DNA from: an uncultured Clostridia bacterium
GTDB lineage: Bacteria > Bacillota > Clostridia > Oscillospirales > Oscillospiraceae
Assembly (NCBI GenBank): GCA_947170435.1
Contig: CAMVTO010000001.1
Location: forward strand, 124,780 to 188,779
Length of the DNA stretch: 64,000 bases
Direction of reading: 5' to 3'
Part shown: positions 27,510 through 36,507 of the stretch, piece after piece
How the letters are laid out: each line of letters opens with the position of its first letter
Numbering within the stretch: the stretch's first letter is position 1
Notes under the pieces: model-generated
Database searches by the model: none
Told to the model about the DNA's origin: nothing
Seen by the model: the letters and a program-made list of their open reading frames with translations, nothing else
Made by a program: the position numbers and the translations under genes

Positions 27510-29876
27510 TTGGCTACAGCAGCAGTGAACAAAAATAAGGTGTCCGTCCTCGCAAAGGACCTCGGCATGGCCAGCAAGGAGATTGTCGGGATTATGAAGG
27601 ACTATACGGACACGGTGAAAGGGCCTTCGCAGGTGCTGGATGAGCGTGAGCTGTCGATCCTGTTTGAGTACCTGACGCAGAAGAACCAGGTGGATATCGC
27701 CACCATCTTCGCCGATACCTATCAGGAGAAGAAGGCGGAGGAGTCGAAGCCTGAGCAGCCCAAAGCGGAAAAGCCCACCGCGGAGAAGGGCGGCGCTTCT
27801 GCCGGGAGCGCACCCGCCGCGGCACAGCAGAGCGCGCCCAAGAAAGAGAAGAACACGCAGGCGATGACCCGCGTGCCGGAGAAAAAGATCGTCGACACGC
27901 GCAAGGCGGTGGACGTCAACCTCGACAAGTACGACGAGAAGCTGCAGGATATGGCGGAGCGCTCCGGCGGCGGCGGACGCCGCGCCGAGCAGAGCGGCAA
28001 CAAGGAAAAGTTCCGCAACGCCGGCAAGAACAAGAACCGCTCCGGCGCGCCCACGTTCTCCAACAAGCGCAAGCAGGAGGAGGCCGCGCGCATGCGCCGG
28101 CTCCAGCTCGAAGCGCTGAAGAAGGCGCCTGTCGTCGTCAAGATTCCCGACGAGATCAGCGTGCAGGAGCTGGCGTCGCGCATGAAGAAGGCCGGCGCCG
28201 AGGTCGTCAAGTGCCTCGTGAAGAACGGCGTCATGGCGTCCCTTTCCCAGATCATCGACTTCGATACCGCGTCCTTTGTCGCGGAAGAACTCGGCTGCAA
28301 GGTCGAGAAGGAAGTTGTCGTTACCATTGAGGAAAAGCTCATCGACGACCATCAGGATACGGAAGAAGAGCTTCAGCTCCGCGCCCCCGTCGTCGTGGTC
28401 ATGGGCCACGTCGACCACGGCAAGACCTCGCTGCTCGACTATATCCGCAACGCCCACGTCGCCTCCGGCGAGGCCGGCGGCATCACGCAGCACATCGGCG
28501 CCTATCAGGTGCAGATCAAGGGCAAGCCCATCACCTTCCTCGATACCCCGGGTCATGAGGCGTTCACCTCCATGCGTGCCCGCGGCGCGATGGTGACGGA
28601 TATTGCCATCCTCGTCGTTGCGGCGGAGGACGGCATTATGCCGCAGACGGTCGAGTCCATCAACCACGCCAAAGCGGCGGGCATCCCGATCATCGTGGCC
28701 ATCAACAAGATGGATAAGCCCGACGCGAACCCCGAGCGCATCAAGCAGCAGCTGACCGAGTACGACCTGCTCGCTGAGGACTGGGGCGGCCAGACCATCG
28801 TCTGCCCGATCTCCGCCAAGACCGGTATGGGCGTCGACAACCTGCTGGAAATGGTAGCGCTGACCGCCGAGGTGGGCGAACTCAAGGCGAACCCGAACCG
28901 CGCCGCTTCCGGTACGGTCATTGAAGCGCGGCTGGATAAGGGCCGCGGCCCGATCGCGACGCTGCTTGTTCAGAACGGCACGCTGCGCCAGGGCGACATC
29001 ATCATCGCCGGTACCGCCGTCGGCCGTGTGCGCGCGATGATCGGCGACAAGGGCCAGCGCATGACCGAAGCCGGCCCCTCCGTGCCGGTGGAGATCACCG
29101 GTCTCGGCGATGTGCCGAGCGCAGGCTCGACGTTCAACGCTGTCGCGGACGAACGCCTTGCCCGCGAGTTGGTGGAGCAGCGCAAGGAAGAGGAGAAGCT
29201 CAAGGCCAACGGCCCTGTCACCAAGGTCTCGCTGGAGGATCTGTTCAGCCAGATCCAGGCGGGCGAGATGAAGAACCTGAATCTGATCGTCAAGGCGGAC
29301 GTGCAGGGCAGTGTCGAGGCGGTCAAAAGCTCGCTGGAGAAGCTTTCCAACGACGAAGTCCGCGTGCGTGTCATTCACGGCGCGGTGGGCGCGATCAACG
29401 AGAGCGACGTCATGCTGGCGTCGACCTCCAGCGCGATCATCGTCGGCTTCAATGTGCGTCCCGACGCGGTGGCGGCGGAGAGCGCCAAGCGCATGCACGT
29501 CGATATGCGTATGTACCGCGTCATCTACGACGCCATTGACGAGATCGAGGCGGCGATGAAGGGCATGCTGGCCCCGAAGTACCGCGAGAGCGTCATCGGC
29601 CACGCCGAGGTGCGCCAGACCTACAAGGTCTCCAGTGTCGGCACCGTCGCGGGCTGCTACGTCACGGACGGCAAGATCCAGCGCGCCTGCGAGGTGCGCA
29701 TCGTGCGTGACGGCATCGTGGTGCACGAGGGACATCTGGCTTCCCTCCAGCGCTTCAAGGACGCGGTCAAGGAAGTGGCGAGCGGCTACGAGTGCGGCCT
29801 GAGCTTTGAGAAGTACAACGACATCAAGCTCGGCGATATCGTGGAAGCGTTCGTCATGGAGCAGATCGAAGAGTAA
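27510..29876 (+). CDS. infB: Translation initiation factor IF-2
   Basis: A GTPase that brings initiator tRNA to the 30S subunit and promotes subunit joining. The 788-residue protein has an N-terminal IF2_N module (about 10-60; [20 protein letters not shown]), then a Lys/Glu/Ala-rich linker to about 220 and a second IF2_N-like segment ([21 protein letters not shown]). The G domain has GHVDHGKT at 299-306, [12 protein letters not shown] and SAK. Domains II, III and IV ([19 protein letters not shown]) follow. The start is TTG at 27510: GGAGG lies eight bases before it and the IF2_N domain begins directly after. The frame extends upstream only as a shadow of ylxQ. Confidence 0.97.
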   Translation: MATAAVNKNKVSVLAKDLGMASKEIVGIMKDYTDTVKGPSQVLDERELSILFEYLTQKNQVDIATIFADTYQEKKAEESKPEQPKAEKPTAEKGGASAGSAPAAAQQSAPKKEKNTQAMTRVPEKKIVDTRKAVDVNLDKYDEKLQDMAERSGGGGRRAEQSGNKEKFRNAGKNKNRSGAPTFSNKRKQEEAARMRRLQLEALKKAPVVVKIPDEISVQELASRMKKAGAEVVKCLVKNGVMASLSQIIDFDTASFVAEELGCKVEKEVVVTIEEKLIDDHQDTEEELQLRAPVVVVMGHVDHGKTSLLDYIRNAHVASGEAGGITQHIGAYQVQIKGKPITFLDTPGHEAFTSMRARGAMVTDIAILVVAAEDGIMPQTVESINHAKAAGIPIIVAINKMDKPDANPERIKQQLTEYDLLAEDWGGQTIVCPISAKTGMGVDNLLEMVALTAEVGELKANPNRAASGTVIEARLDKGRGPIATLLVQNGTLRQGDIIIAGTAVGRVRAMIGDKGQRMTEAGPSVPVEITGLGDVPSAGSTFNAVADERLARELVEQRKEEEKLKANGPVTKVSLEDLFSQIQAGEMKNLNLIVKADVQGSVEAVKSSLEKLSNDEVRVRVIHGAVGAINESDVMLASTSSAIIVGFNVRPDAVAAESAKRMHVDMRMYRVIYDAIDEIEAAMKGMLAPKYRESVIGHAEVRQTYKVSSVGTVAGCYVTDGKIQRACEVRIVRDGIVVHEGHLASLQRFKDAVKEVASGYECGLSFEKYNDIKLGDIVEAFVMEQIEE

Positions 29877-29902
29877 TCAAAAAAGCGCAAGCGCTTTTTT
29901 GA
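29877..29902 (+). terminator. Hairpin with T-run after infB
   Basis: TCAAAAAAGCGC (29877-29888) pairs with GCGCTTTTTTGA (29891-29902), starting at the infB stop. It may terminate part of the transcription before rbfA. Confidence 0.65.
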
Positions 29903-29944
29903 AAAGCCGCGCTGCGCTTCCCGCACGCCAAAGGCGCACGGGCG

Positions 29945-30036
29945 CTCCGCGAGAAGAATTTTTCGCCACGCGCATGTCGCGGCGAAAAATGATTAAAATA
30001 CTTTCGCGCCTGCGGGCGCGAAACTCTGCGAGGCTT
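29945..30036 (-). repeat. Palindromic repeat element, copy 2 (between infB and rbfA)
   Basis: This is the inverted counterpart of 15471-15561. Its hairpin has arms ATTTTTCGCC and GGCGAAAAAT (29956-29965 and 29979-29988 region) around the same CGACATGCGCGT centre (read on the minus strand). The arm bases differ from copy 1 but remain complementary. A second hairpin, TTTCGCGCC with GGCGCGAAA, follows at about 30002-30023. It explains why the infB-rbfA gap is 216 bp long. Confidence 0.8.
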
Positions 30037-30092
30037 TTGGGCGGGCGGAAACGCCCGTCCCTTTTCATCACTCCCACAAAGGAGGAACAATT

Positions 30093-30485
30093 ATGGCAAG
30101 CAATCGCATCAACCGAATCAATGAAGAGATTCAAAAGGAGCTTTCCGCGCTCTTTCGCACGCTCAAGGACCCGCGGGTACAGGGCGGCATGGTGACCATC
30201 ACCCATGTGGATACCACCACCGATCTGCGCTGGTGCCGCGTGTTCGTCAGCGTGCTGGACAAGTCGCAGGAGAAGGACGTGGTCAAGGGACTCAAGAGCG
30301 CGGCGGGGTATCTGCGCCGCGAGCTGGGCGCGGCGATTAAGCTGCGCTACACGCCGGAGCTGCAATTCGTCGCGGACGATTCCATCGAGTACGGCGCGCA
30401 CATCCTCGAAATGCTGCGCGACCCCAACGTGGTCAAGCCCGCGAACCCGGCGAACGCCGACATCCATTTGGAGGACGAGGACTGA
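30093..30485 (+). CDS. rbfA: Ribosome-binding factor A
   Basis: A KH-fold protein needed for late 30S maturation and cold adaptation. The 130-residue protein shows the family pattern: [24 protein letters not shown] at the start, [47 protein letters not shown] and the end segment [23 protein letters not shown] precedes the ATG. It lies downstream of infB but is separated from it by a hairpin and a repeat element, so its expression may partly be uncoupled. Its stop TGA overlaps the ATG of the next gene by one base. Confidence 0.96.
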   Translation: MASNRINRINEEIQKELSALFRTLKDPRVQGGMVTITHVDTTTDLRWCRVFVSVLDKSQEKDVVKGLKSAAGYLRRELGAAIKLRYTPELQFVADDSIEYGAHILEMLRDPNVVKPANPANADIHLEDED

Positions 30486-31438
30486 TGCTGACGACGAAGG
30501 AAGTCGCGGAGTTTCTCCGCGCGCACGACGACTATCTCATCCTGACCCACAAGCGTCCCGACGGCGATACGCTGGGCTGCGCGGCGGCGCTGTGCCGCAT
30601 GCTGCGCGGGATTGGCAAGACCGCGTGGCTGCTCAAAAACGAAGAGGTCACGGACAATTACGCGCCTTATGTGGACGGACTGTGGGCGGCGGAGGACTAC
30701 GCTTGCGCTACCGTCGTGTCGGTCGATCTCGCGGCGCTGAGCCTGTTTCCAAAGAACGCGGAGCAGTTCAAAGAGCGCGTCGACCTCGCCATTGACCATC
30801 ACGGAAGCTATGAGAACTTCGGCAGGGAATGGTGTGTGCATCCCGAGTGCGCCGCCTGCGGCGAGATCTTGTACGAGGTCGCCGTGGAGCTGGGACAGAT
30901 GACGCCGGAGGTCGCTCTGCCTCTGTATGTGGCGGTGGCGACCGACACGGGCTGCTTCGTGTATTCCAACGTCACCGCCAACACGCACCGCGTCGCGGCG
31001 GCGCTGATGGAAACTGGCATCGACGTGCGCGGAGTCAACAAGAAGCACTTCCGCACCAAGACCAAGAAGCGTCTCGCACTGGAGGGCCGGCTGCTCAGCG
31101 AGATGGAGTATTTCGACGACGGCCGCGTGGTCGTGGTGCAGGTGCCGCAGGCGCTGATCCGCGAGATGCAGCTCACGGAGAACGACATGGATGATCTTGC
31201 CGCTCTCGGCGGATTGGTGGAGGGGCAGGATTGCTCCGTCACCATGAAGGAAATGGAAAACGGCGACTGGAAGATCAGCGTCCGCACCGGCCCGCGGGTT
31301 GACGCCTGCAAGGTTTGCGAGAACTTCGGCGGCGGCGGACACAAGGCGGCGTCCGGCTGCGTCATCCGCGGCAAGACGCAGGAGGAAACGAAAAACGCCA
31401 TTGTGAAGGCGTGCATTGAGGTTGGCGCCCATGCCTGA
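30485..31438 (+). CDS. nrnA: DHH/DHHA1 phosphoesterase, NrnA-like oligoribonuclease/PAP phosphatase
   Basis: A manganese-dependent phosphoesterase. NrnA proteins degrade very short RNAs and also dephosphorylate 3'-phosphoadenosine-5'-phosphate. The 317 residues carry the DHH-domain motifs [14 protein letters not shown] (about 20-33), [19 protein letters not shown] and [12 protein letters not shown]. The DHHA1 domain ends in [15 protein letters not shown], which binds the nucleotide. The gene starts at the rbfA stop (TGATG) and overlaps truB by eight bases, so the three are translationally coupled. The rbfA-nrnA-truB-ribF order is common in Clostridia. Confidence 0.93.
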   Translation: MLTTKEVAEFLRAHDDYLILTHKRPDGDTLGCAAALCRMLRGIGKTAWLLKNEEVTDNYAPYVDGLWAAEDYACATVVSVDLAALSLFPKNAEQFKERVDLAIDHHGSYENFGREWCVHPECAACGEILYEVAVELGQMTPEVALPLYVAVATDTGCFVYSNVTANTHRVAAALMETGIDVRGVNKKHFRTKTKKRLALEGRLLSEMEYFDDGRVVVVQVPQALIREMQLTENDMDDLAALGGLVEGQDCSVTMKEMENGDWKISVRTGPRVDACKVCENFGGGGHKAASGCVIRGKTQEETKNAIVKACIEVGAHA

Positions 31439-32297
31439 CGGCATTATTATCATCAACAAGCCGCAGGATTGGACGAGCATGGACGTGTGCGCCAAGCTGC
31501 GGGGCATTTTCCGCGAAAAGCGCGTGGGCCACGCGGGGACGCTGGACCCGATGGCGACGGGCGTGCTGCCCGTCTTCATCGGGCAGGCGACGAAAGCCGT
31601 GTCTTTTGCCGAGGACGGGAAGAAGGAGTACTGCGCCCGGCTGCGCCTCGGCGTCGTCACCGATACGCAGGATATCTGGGGTACAGTGCTGAGCGAGGCG
31701 GAGGCCGACGTGACCGAGGACAAGCTGCGCGCGGCGCTGCCGCGGTTTGTGGGCGAGATCGAGCAGATCCCGCCCATGTACTCCGCCATCAAGGTACAGG
31801 GACAGAAGCTCTACGACCTCGCGCGCAAGGGCGTCGAGGTGGAGCGCAAGCCCCGGCGAATCACGATTGAGGAGTTGGAGCTGTTGCCACGCGGCGAAAA
31901 TGGCGACTGGGGGCTGCGGGTGGTATGCTCCAAGGGAACTTATATCCGCACGCTGTGCCACGATATCGGCGCAGCGCTGGGCTGCGGCGGCTGCATGAGC
32001 GCGCTCACGCGCACTATGGCGGCGGGCTATACCCTCGATGAGGCGGTGACGCTTGACGAGGCACAGGAGCGCGGCACAGAGCTGCTGCGCCCGGTGGACA
32101 GCCTGTTTCGGCAGCATCCCGCCTACGCCATCACCGACGCGGAGACCGAGCGGCGCAGCCGCTGCGGAAATCCGATCCACGCGGGAGATCTGACGGAGGG
32201 CATCTATCGCGTCTACGGGCGAGACGGCGCGTTTCTGGCGCTGTCCCGCTGCGAGAGCGGCGTTCTGACGTCGATCAAGAACTTTTTCAGCACATAA
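31431..32297 (+). CDS. truB: tRNA pseudouridine(55) synthase TruB
   Basis: Makes the universal pseudouridine 55 in the T loop of tRNAs. The 288-residue protein has the TruB signature with catalytic Asp39 in [38 protein letters not shown], the [23 protein letters not shown] motif and [17 protein letters not shown] follow. A short C-terminal segment follows in place of a full PUA domain, as is usual in Firmicutes. ATG 31431 lies inside the end of nrnA, after GAGGTTGG. ribF follows after 13 bp. Confidence 0.96.
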   Translation: MPDGIIIINKPQDWTSMDVCAKLRGIFREKRVGHAGTLDPMATGVLPVFIGQATKAVSFAEDGKKEYCARLRLGVVTDTQDIWGTVLSEAEADVTEDKLRAALPRFVGEIEQIPPMYSAIKVQGQKLYDLARKGVEVERKPRRITIEELELLPRGENGDWGLRVVCSKGTYIRTLCHDIGAALGCGGCMSALTRTMAAGYTLDEAVTLDEAQERGTELLRPVDSLFRQHPAYAITDAETERRSRCGNPIHAGDLTEGIYRVYGRDGAFLALSRCESGVLTSIKNFFST

Positions 32298-32310
32298 GGA
32301 ACGAAGTGTT

Positions 32311-33198
32311 ATGGCAGAACAGACAGTGATCGCCCTGGGCTTTTTCGACGGGGTGCATCTGGGCCACGGCGCGCTGCTGCGAAGAACCGCAGAACGCGCG
32401 GCGGAGAAAGGGCTGACCCCCGCGGCGTTCACCTTTGACCGCGCGCCGAAGGAGTTCGTCACCGGCGTCAACGTGCCGCTGCTCACAAGCGCCGCGGAGC
32501 GCACCGCGCTGATCCGCGAGGGGTACGGCATCGAGCGCACGATCGTCGCGACCTTTGATAACGCCATGATGACGATGCCGTGGCGCTCATTTCTGGAGCT
32601 GCTGGTGAGCCGTTACGGTGCGGCGCATCTGGTGGCGGGACACGACTACCGCTTCGGCTACCGAAACGAGGGCACGCCGGAGCGCCTGCGCGACTGGTGC
32701 GAAGCACACGGCGTCGGCTGCGATATCATCCCCAAGGTAGAGATCTGCGGCGTGACCGTCAGCTCCACGCACATTCGCTCGCTGGTGGAGCGGGGGGATA
32801 TGGACGGCGCGGCGCGTTTTTTAGGGCACCCCTACGCCGTCACCGGCGTGGTGAGGCACGGCAAGCACCTCGGTACGGAGGAGCTGTTCCCCACGGTGAA
32901 TCTGATGCCGGAGTCGTGGCGCGTGCTGCCGCGGTTCGGCGTTTACGCCGTGCGGGTCATCCTGGACGACGGCGCGGTGTTCCCCGGTGTGACCAACGTG
33001 GGCATCCGACCCACCATCGTGGACGACAACCGCGTGACCATCGAAACCAACCTGATCGGCTTTGACGGTGACCTCTACGGCCGGGAGCTGCGGCTGGAGT
33101 TCCGCCGTCGACTGCGGGACGAGCACAAATTCGATTCCATGGCGGAGTTGTACGCCCAGATCGAGCGGGATATCGCCGAGGTCCGAACGGAGAACTGA
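32311..33198 (+). CDS. ribF: Bifunctional riboflavin kinase / FAD synthetase RibF
   Basis: Converts riboflavin to FMN and then to FAD. The 295-residue protein begins with the nucleotidyltransferase domain (VIALGFFDGVHLGHGALLRRT; the HxGH-like loop is GVHLGH). AGHDYRFGYRNEGTP and the VSSTHIRSLVERGDMDGAARFLG motif follow. The C-terminal flavokinase domain has the ATP/flavin signature LGTEELFPTVNLMPESW and NVGIRPTIVDDNRVTIETNLIGF. It is the last gene of the nine-gene rimP operon, followed by a weak terminator-like hairpin. Confidence 0.96.
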   Translation: MAEQTVIALGFFDGVHLGHGALLRRTAERAAEKGLTPAAFTFDRAPKEFVTGVNVPLLTSAAERTALIREGYGIERTIVATFDNAMMTMPWRSFLELLVSRYGAAHLVAGHDYRFGYRNEGTPERLRDWCEAHGVGCDIIPKVEICGVTVSSTHIRSLVERGDMDGAARFLGHPYAVTGVVRHGKHLGTEELFPTVNLMPESWRVLPRFGVYAVRVILDDGAVFPGVTNVGIRPTIVDDNRVTIETNLIGFDGDLYGRELRLEFRRRLRDEHKFDSMAELYAQIERDIAEVRTEN

Positions 33199-33209
33199 AT
33201 CAAAATGAG

Positions 33210-33243
33210 ACAGGCGCTGTGGAAAACAGCGCCTGTTGTATTT
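33210..33243 (+). terminator. Possible terminator after ribF
   Basis: ACAGGCGCTGT (33210-33220) and ACAGCGCCTGT (33226-33236) form an 11-bp stem with loop GGAAA. The following TGTATTT is a weak T tract. Confidence 0.55.
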
Positions 33244-33302
33244 CCCGACGGTATTTTTAACCACCTCTGATTACAATGGGGAAAACAGGAGGTGGACAAG
33301 CC

Positions 33303-35339
33303 TTGAAAGCGATTTCTGCGCTGCGGCGCGAACACATCGGAAAGGGACTCGCCTGCGTTGCCCGCGCACTGCTGGCGGCACTGCTGGCCAACGCGCAGAT
33401 CTATGGCGGCTACGCGCCGTTCGCCATCGGTCTGGTAGCCGCGGTCGGTCCCGGTTGGGAGGGGCTGGCGGCGCTGCTGGGAGCATTGGCGGGGACGATG
33501 ACCTTTCTCGATTTTCCCCATGCACTGCGCACCATGGCCTGCTGTGTGCTGCTGTTCACGGCAAACAACGCGTTCTGCGAGCTGGGGTCCTACGAAAAGC
33601 CGTGGTTTTTGCCGACGCTGACGGCGGGACTGACCTTTGTCGTGGAGGCGATCTATGTCTATCGCGCGCAAAGCCCGGCGGAGGCAACATACTGCGCGGT
33701 GTCGATCGCGCTCGCCGCGCTGTACGCCCACTGCTGCCGCACGGTGCTGACCGCCGCCGACGCGCAGAGGGAAAAGCCCCGGGAGGCGTTGGTGGTGTTG
33801 CTGGGCGTGCTCGCCGCGCTCGCCGCGCCCCAGTTTCAGAATGGCTTTGCGCCGGGGCGCATCGTAGCGGTGCTGTCGGTGCTGCTGATTGCCTTTGATC
33901 GCCCGCTCTCCGAGGCGCTGACGGCGGCGCTGTGCATCGGCCTTACCATGGATCTGACCGCACCGGACATGACCTTTCGCTATGCCGCCGGTTATGGATT
34001 TGGCGCCTTGCTCACCAGCTTGCTGCGTCGGGAGAGCCGCGTCCGCGCGGCGGGCGCGTTTGCGCTGGCAACAGCGTTTTTTGCGCTGCCGATGGAGGAG
34101 CGCGAGGGGCTGATGCTGCTCTACGAGAATCTGGCGGGGACGCTGCTGTTTCTGCTGCTGCCGACGCGGCTGCTGCGCGCATTCCATGAGGAGCCGGCGC
34201 CCGGGACAGAAAATGAAGGCGGGCTGCGCCGCCGGCTCATTGAGGCTGCCGCTGCGCTGCGGGAGCTGCACGGCAGCATCGGAGGCAGTGCGCCGCCGCC
34301 GGAGGAAAACCCGGCCGTGATCTATGATCGGGCGGCGGAGGCGGTGTGCCGGGATTGCTCGCTGCGGGAACGTTGCTGGGTGAACGAGTACAACCGCACC
34401 TATACGGCGCTAAGCGACGCCACGGTGCCGTTGCTGCAAACAGGACGGGGCAGCGGGAAGGATTTCCCCGCGTATTTTGCCGATCGCTGCATCCGGTTTC
34501 CATCATTTCTCGCCGCGGTCAATACCGAGCTGCACGCGTATTTGCTGCGGCGGCAGTATCGCGCGCGGCTGGAGGAAGCCCGCGCTCGCTCGGTGGGACA
34601 GTATGCCCGGTTTTCCGATTTGCTGACGGCCGCGGCGGAGCGTCCGACGGGTGCGGAGGCGGGTGCGATACCGCCGGCGCTGCCCTATTGTGTGGGCGTA
34701 TCCCTGCGGGCCAAGGATGGTGAGCGCGTCAGCGGCGACAGTGCAGGGAATTTCGAGCTGGACGGCGGACGGTTGTGCCTGCTGCTCTCCGACGGCATGG
34801 GCAGCGGGGAGGAGGCGCGTCGGGAGTCCGCGCAGGCGGTGCATCTGCTGGAGCGGTTTTTGCGCTCCGGCGTGGACGCCTCGGGCGCACTGCGCACGCT
34901 CAACAGTGCGCTGAACCTTCGTGCCGAGACTACGGACAGCTTTACCACCGTGGACTTGCTGACGCTGTCGCTGCGCAGCGGCGAGGGTGAGATATGCAAG
35001 TATGGCGCCGCACCGTCGTACGTCAAGCGCGACGGGCGGGTCTGGCGCATTGACTGCACCTGCTTGCCCGCAGGTCTGGCGGAGGAATCCGCGCCGCCGG
35101 AGACGACCCACGTCCGTCTCGGCGCGGGCAGCTTTTTTGTCATGGTGACCGACGGTGTGACGGACGCCTCCGATGACGCATGGCTTCAGGAACTGCTGAA
35201 CGGCTGGGTGGGGGAAGACCCCCAGCAGCTGGTGGCGGCGATCCTCGCCGAGAGCTATCAAAGGCGCGGCGGCGACGACGATGCGGGTGCGCTGGCGCTG
35301 TACCTGCAAAAGGATGGGGAAGCCGCGGCGGAGGTATAG
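33303..35339 (+). CDS. spoIIE: Stage II sporulation protein E-like serine phosphatase
   Basis: In sporulating Firmicutes SpoIIE localises to the polar septum and dephosphorylates the anti-anti-sigma factor SpoIIAA, releasing sigma F. The 678-residue protein has an N-terminal block of about ten membrane helices (to about residue 300). A middle region (RLIEAAAALRELHGSIG, VCRDCSLRERCW) follows, then a PP2C phosphatase domain with metal-binding Asp motifs LLSDGMGSGEEARRES and MVTDGVTDASDDAW. The RDCSLRERCW cysteine pattern is typical of clostridial SpoIIE. It is shorter than the Bacillus protein (about 827 residues) but complete. The start is TTG at 33303 after a consensus AGGAGGTG; an ATG at 33276 has no such site. 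No convincing promoter was found upstream. Confidence 0.92.
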   Translation: MKAISALRREHIGKGLACVARALLAALLANAQIYGGYAPFAIGLVAAVGPGWEGLAALLGALAGTMTFLDFPHALRTMACCVLLFTANNAFCELGSYEKPWFLPTLTAGLTFVVEAIYVYRAQSPAEATYCAVSIALAALYAHCCRTVLTAADAQREKPREALVVLLGVLAALAAPQFQNGFAPGRIVAVLSVLLIAFDRPLSEALTAALCIGLTMDLTAPDMTFRYAAGYGFGALLTSLLRRESRVRAAGAFALATAFFALPMEEREGLMLLYENLAGTLLFLLLPTRLLRAFHEEPAPGTENEGGLRRRLIEAAAALRELHGSIGGSAPPPEENPAVIYDRAAEAVCRDCSLRERCWVNEYNRTYTALSDATVPLLQTGRGSGKDFPAYFADRCIRFPSFLAAVNTELHAYLLRRQYRARLEEARARSVGQYARFSDLLTAAAERPTGAEAGAIPPALPYCVGVSLRAKDGERVSGDSAGNFELDGGRLCLLLSDGMGSGEEARRESAQAVHLLERFLRSGVDASGALRTLNSALNLRAETTDSFTTVDLLTLSLRSGEGEICKYGAAPSYVKRDGRVWRIDCTCLPAGLAEESAPPETTHVRLGAGSFFVMVTDGVTDASDDAWLQELLNGWVGEDPQQLVAAILAESYQRRGGDDDAGALALYLQKDGEAAAEV

Positions 35340-35394
35340 GAAGCTCAATTTTCGGCTATACTCCTCTTGAGAGAGCCGGGAGGAGGGATGCCGT

Positions 35395-35655
35395 ATGGTA
35401 AAGGGGACGACCCGCCGCGTGATCGTGGTCAACGCGCCGGACGCGGAACTGTTTGAACAGGCGATCTTCATTGTGCGCAGCGATGCGGCGAAGGAGCGCG
35501 GCGTCAGTGAGCGAATGCTGGTGGACGAGGCCTGCCGCGTGGCGCGCCGCTGTGCGCCGCCACAGCCGCAGCGCGGGTATGTCGGCCCGCTCTTCTGGAG
35601 CGGACTGGGTGCGGGGATGATCGCCCTCATCTGGCTGTTGACGACGTTTATTTGA
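35395..35655 (+). CDS. Small membrane protein of unknown function next to spoIIE
   Basis: An 86-residue protein of unrecognised family. Residues 1-60 are soluble and mixed-charge (TTRRVIVVNAPDAELFEQAI), followed by a Pro/Gln segment and one C-terminal membrane helix (WSGLGAGMIALIWLLTTFI). It is therefore probably tail-anchored with its N-terminus in the cytoplasm. GGAGGAGGG lies eight bases before the ATG, and a strong terminator follows. It starts 55 bp after spoIIE and may share its transcript, although a TATACT element at about 35357 could be a separate -10 box. A link to sporulation is suggested only by position. Confidence 0.75.
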   Translation: MVKGTTRRVIVVNAPDAELFEQAIFIVRSDAAKERGVSERMLVDEACRVARRCAPPQPQRGYVGPLFWSGLGAGMIALIWLLTTFI

Positions 35656-35687
35656 GAAAAAGAGACGCAAGTGCGTCTCTTTTTTTG
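35656..35687 (+). terminator. Intrinsic terminator after the small membrane protein gene
   Basis: AAAAAGAGACGCA (35657-35669) pairs with TGCGTCTCTTTTT (35672-35684), which ends in a run of T. Confidence 0.92.
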
Positions 35688-35697
35688 CAAAAGGGGG

Positions 35698-35726
35698 TTT
35701 ACAAACCGTATTCGACAAAGTATAAT
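35698..35726 (+). promoter_or_regulatory. Predicted promoter of the XRE regulator with an internal Spo0A box
   Basis: TTTACA at 35698-35703 and TATAAT at 35721-35726, spacer 17 bp. The spacer contains TTCGACAA at 35711-35718, a full match to the reverse complement of the Spo0A box TTGTCGAA. A protein bound there would block polymerase, so repression by Spo0A is predicted. Confidence 0.7.
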
Positions 35727-35754
35727 AATACGCATCGTATTTTGAGATAGAGGA

Positions 35755-35812
35755 GCATCCCTCGGTCCGCGGCGAAGCGCGGACAGCTCCCCTTGAAAAG
35801 GGACGCCAAAGA
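35755..35812. repeat. Short palindromic extragenic repeat in the leader of the XRE gene
   Basis: Two hairpins in tandem: GTCCGCG with CGCGGAC, then TCCCCTT with AAAGGGA, joined by AGC. The ACAGCTCCCCTTGAAAAGGG type of sequence resembles a dispersed repeat I associate with Oscillospirales genomes. Only one copy is seen in this window. Confidence 0.55.
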
Positions 35813-35826
35813 GGAGAGAGGATCAT

Positions 35827-36504
35827 ATGAACGCAGATTTTTCAAGAACGCTCGCCCTGCTGCGACAGGAGAAAGAGATCTCGCAGCGGCAAGCCGCCCG
35901 TGAACTGGGCATCTCGCAGGCGCTGCTCTCGCACTACGAAAACGGCGTGCGCGAGCCGGGGCTTGCCTTTGTGCGCAAGGCCTGTGACTATTATCGCGTC
36001 AGCGCAGACTATCTGCTGGGCCGCACGCTGGATCGCGACGGTGCGGTGATCGAGGCAGATGAGCTTTACGACGCCAGCGAAGAGAAGGGCAGTCTCCGCG
36101 GCAGCATCGCTGCGACGCTGCAAAAGAAGCTGCTGGTCAACACCACCAGTCTGCTCTTTGAGCTGCTGGGGCGCACCGGCTCCCGCGAAGCGGTGAACGC
36201 CGCGGGGCGCTATCTCTCCGGCGCGCTGTATCAGCTCTACCGGATGCTGCACCGCGCGGCGGGCGGGAAGGACAAGTTCTTCGCCCTGGGCGGCACGGCG
36301 TTCTCCATGGATGCTGTGGACGCGGAAATGCGCATTGCCCGCGTGTCGTTCGCGCAGTCGCTGGACGCGCTGGAGGACGCGGACGTGGAGTTGCCCGCCG
36401 TGGACAGCGCGGCGCTTGCCGATGCCTATCCGGGTCTCACGCAGAGCCTGACGCAGGTGCTGCACAGCACAGAGGAAGAAACGAATAAACTATTGGGAAG
36501 ATAA
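35827..36504 (+). CDS. XRE-family helix-turn-helix transcriptional regulator
   Basis: A 225-residue DNA-binding regulator. Residues 6-65 form a clear HTH_3 domain (LALLRQEKEISQRQAARELG, then SQALLSHYENGVREPGLAFV) ending in the frequent DYYRVSADYLLGRT. Residues 75-225 are a helical domain of unknown ligand or partner (LLFELLGRTGSREAVNAAG, LYQLYRMLHRAAGG). The HTH part resembles SinR-like and phage-type repressors. It has its own promoter with a perfect Spo0A box, lies directly behind spoIIE, and ends three bases before lepA, with which it is surely co-transcribed. A role in the growth-to-sporulation switch is a reasonable but untested idea. Confidence 0.87.
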   Translation: MNADFSRTLALLRQEKEISQRQAARELGISQALLSHYENGVREPGLAFVRKACDYYRVSADYLLGRTLDRDGAVIEADELYDASEEKGSLRGSIAATLQKKLLVNTTSLLFELLGRTGSREAVNAAGRYLSGALYQLYRMLHRAAGGKDKFFALGGTAFSMDAVDAEMRIARVSFAQSLDALEDADVELPAVDSAALADAYPGLTQSLTQVLHSTEEETNKLLGR

Positions 36505-36507
36505 TCT

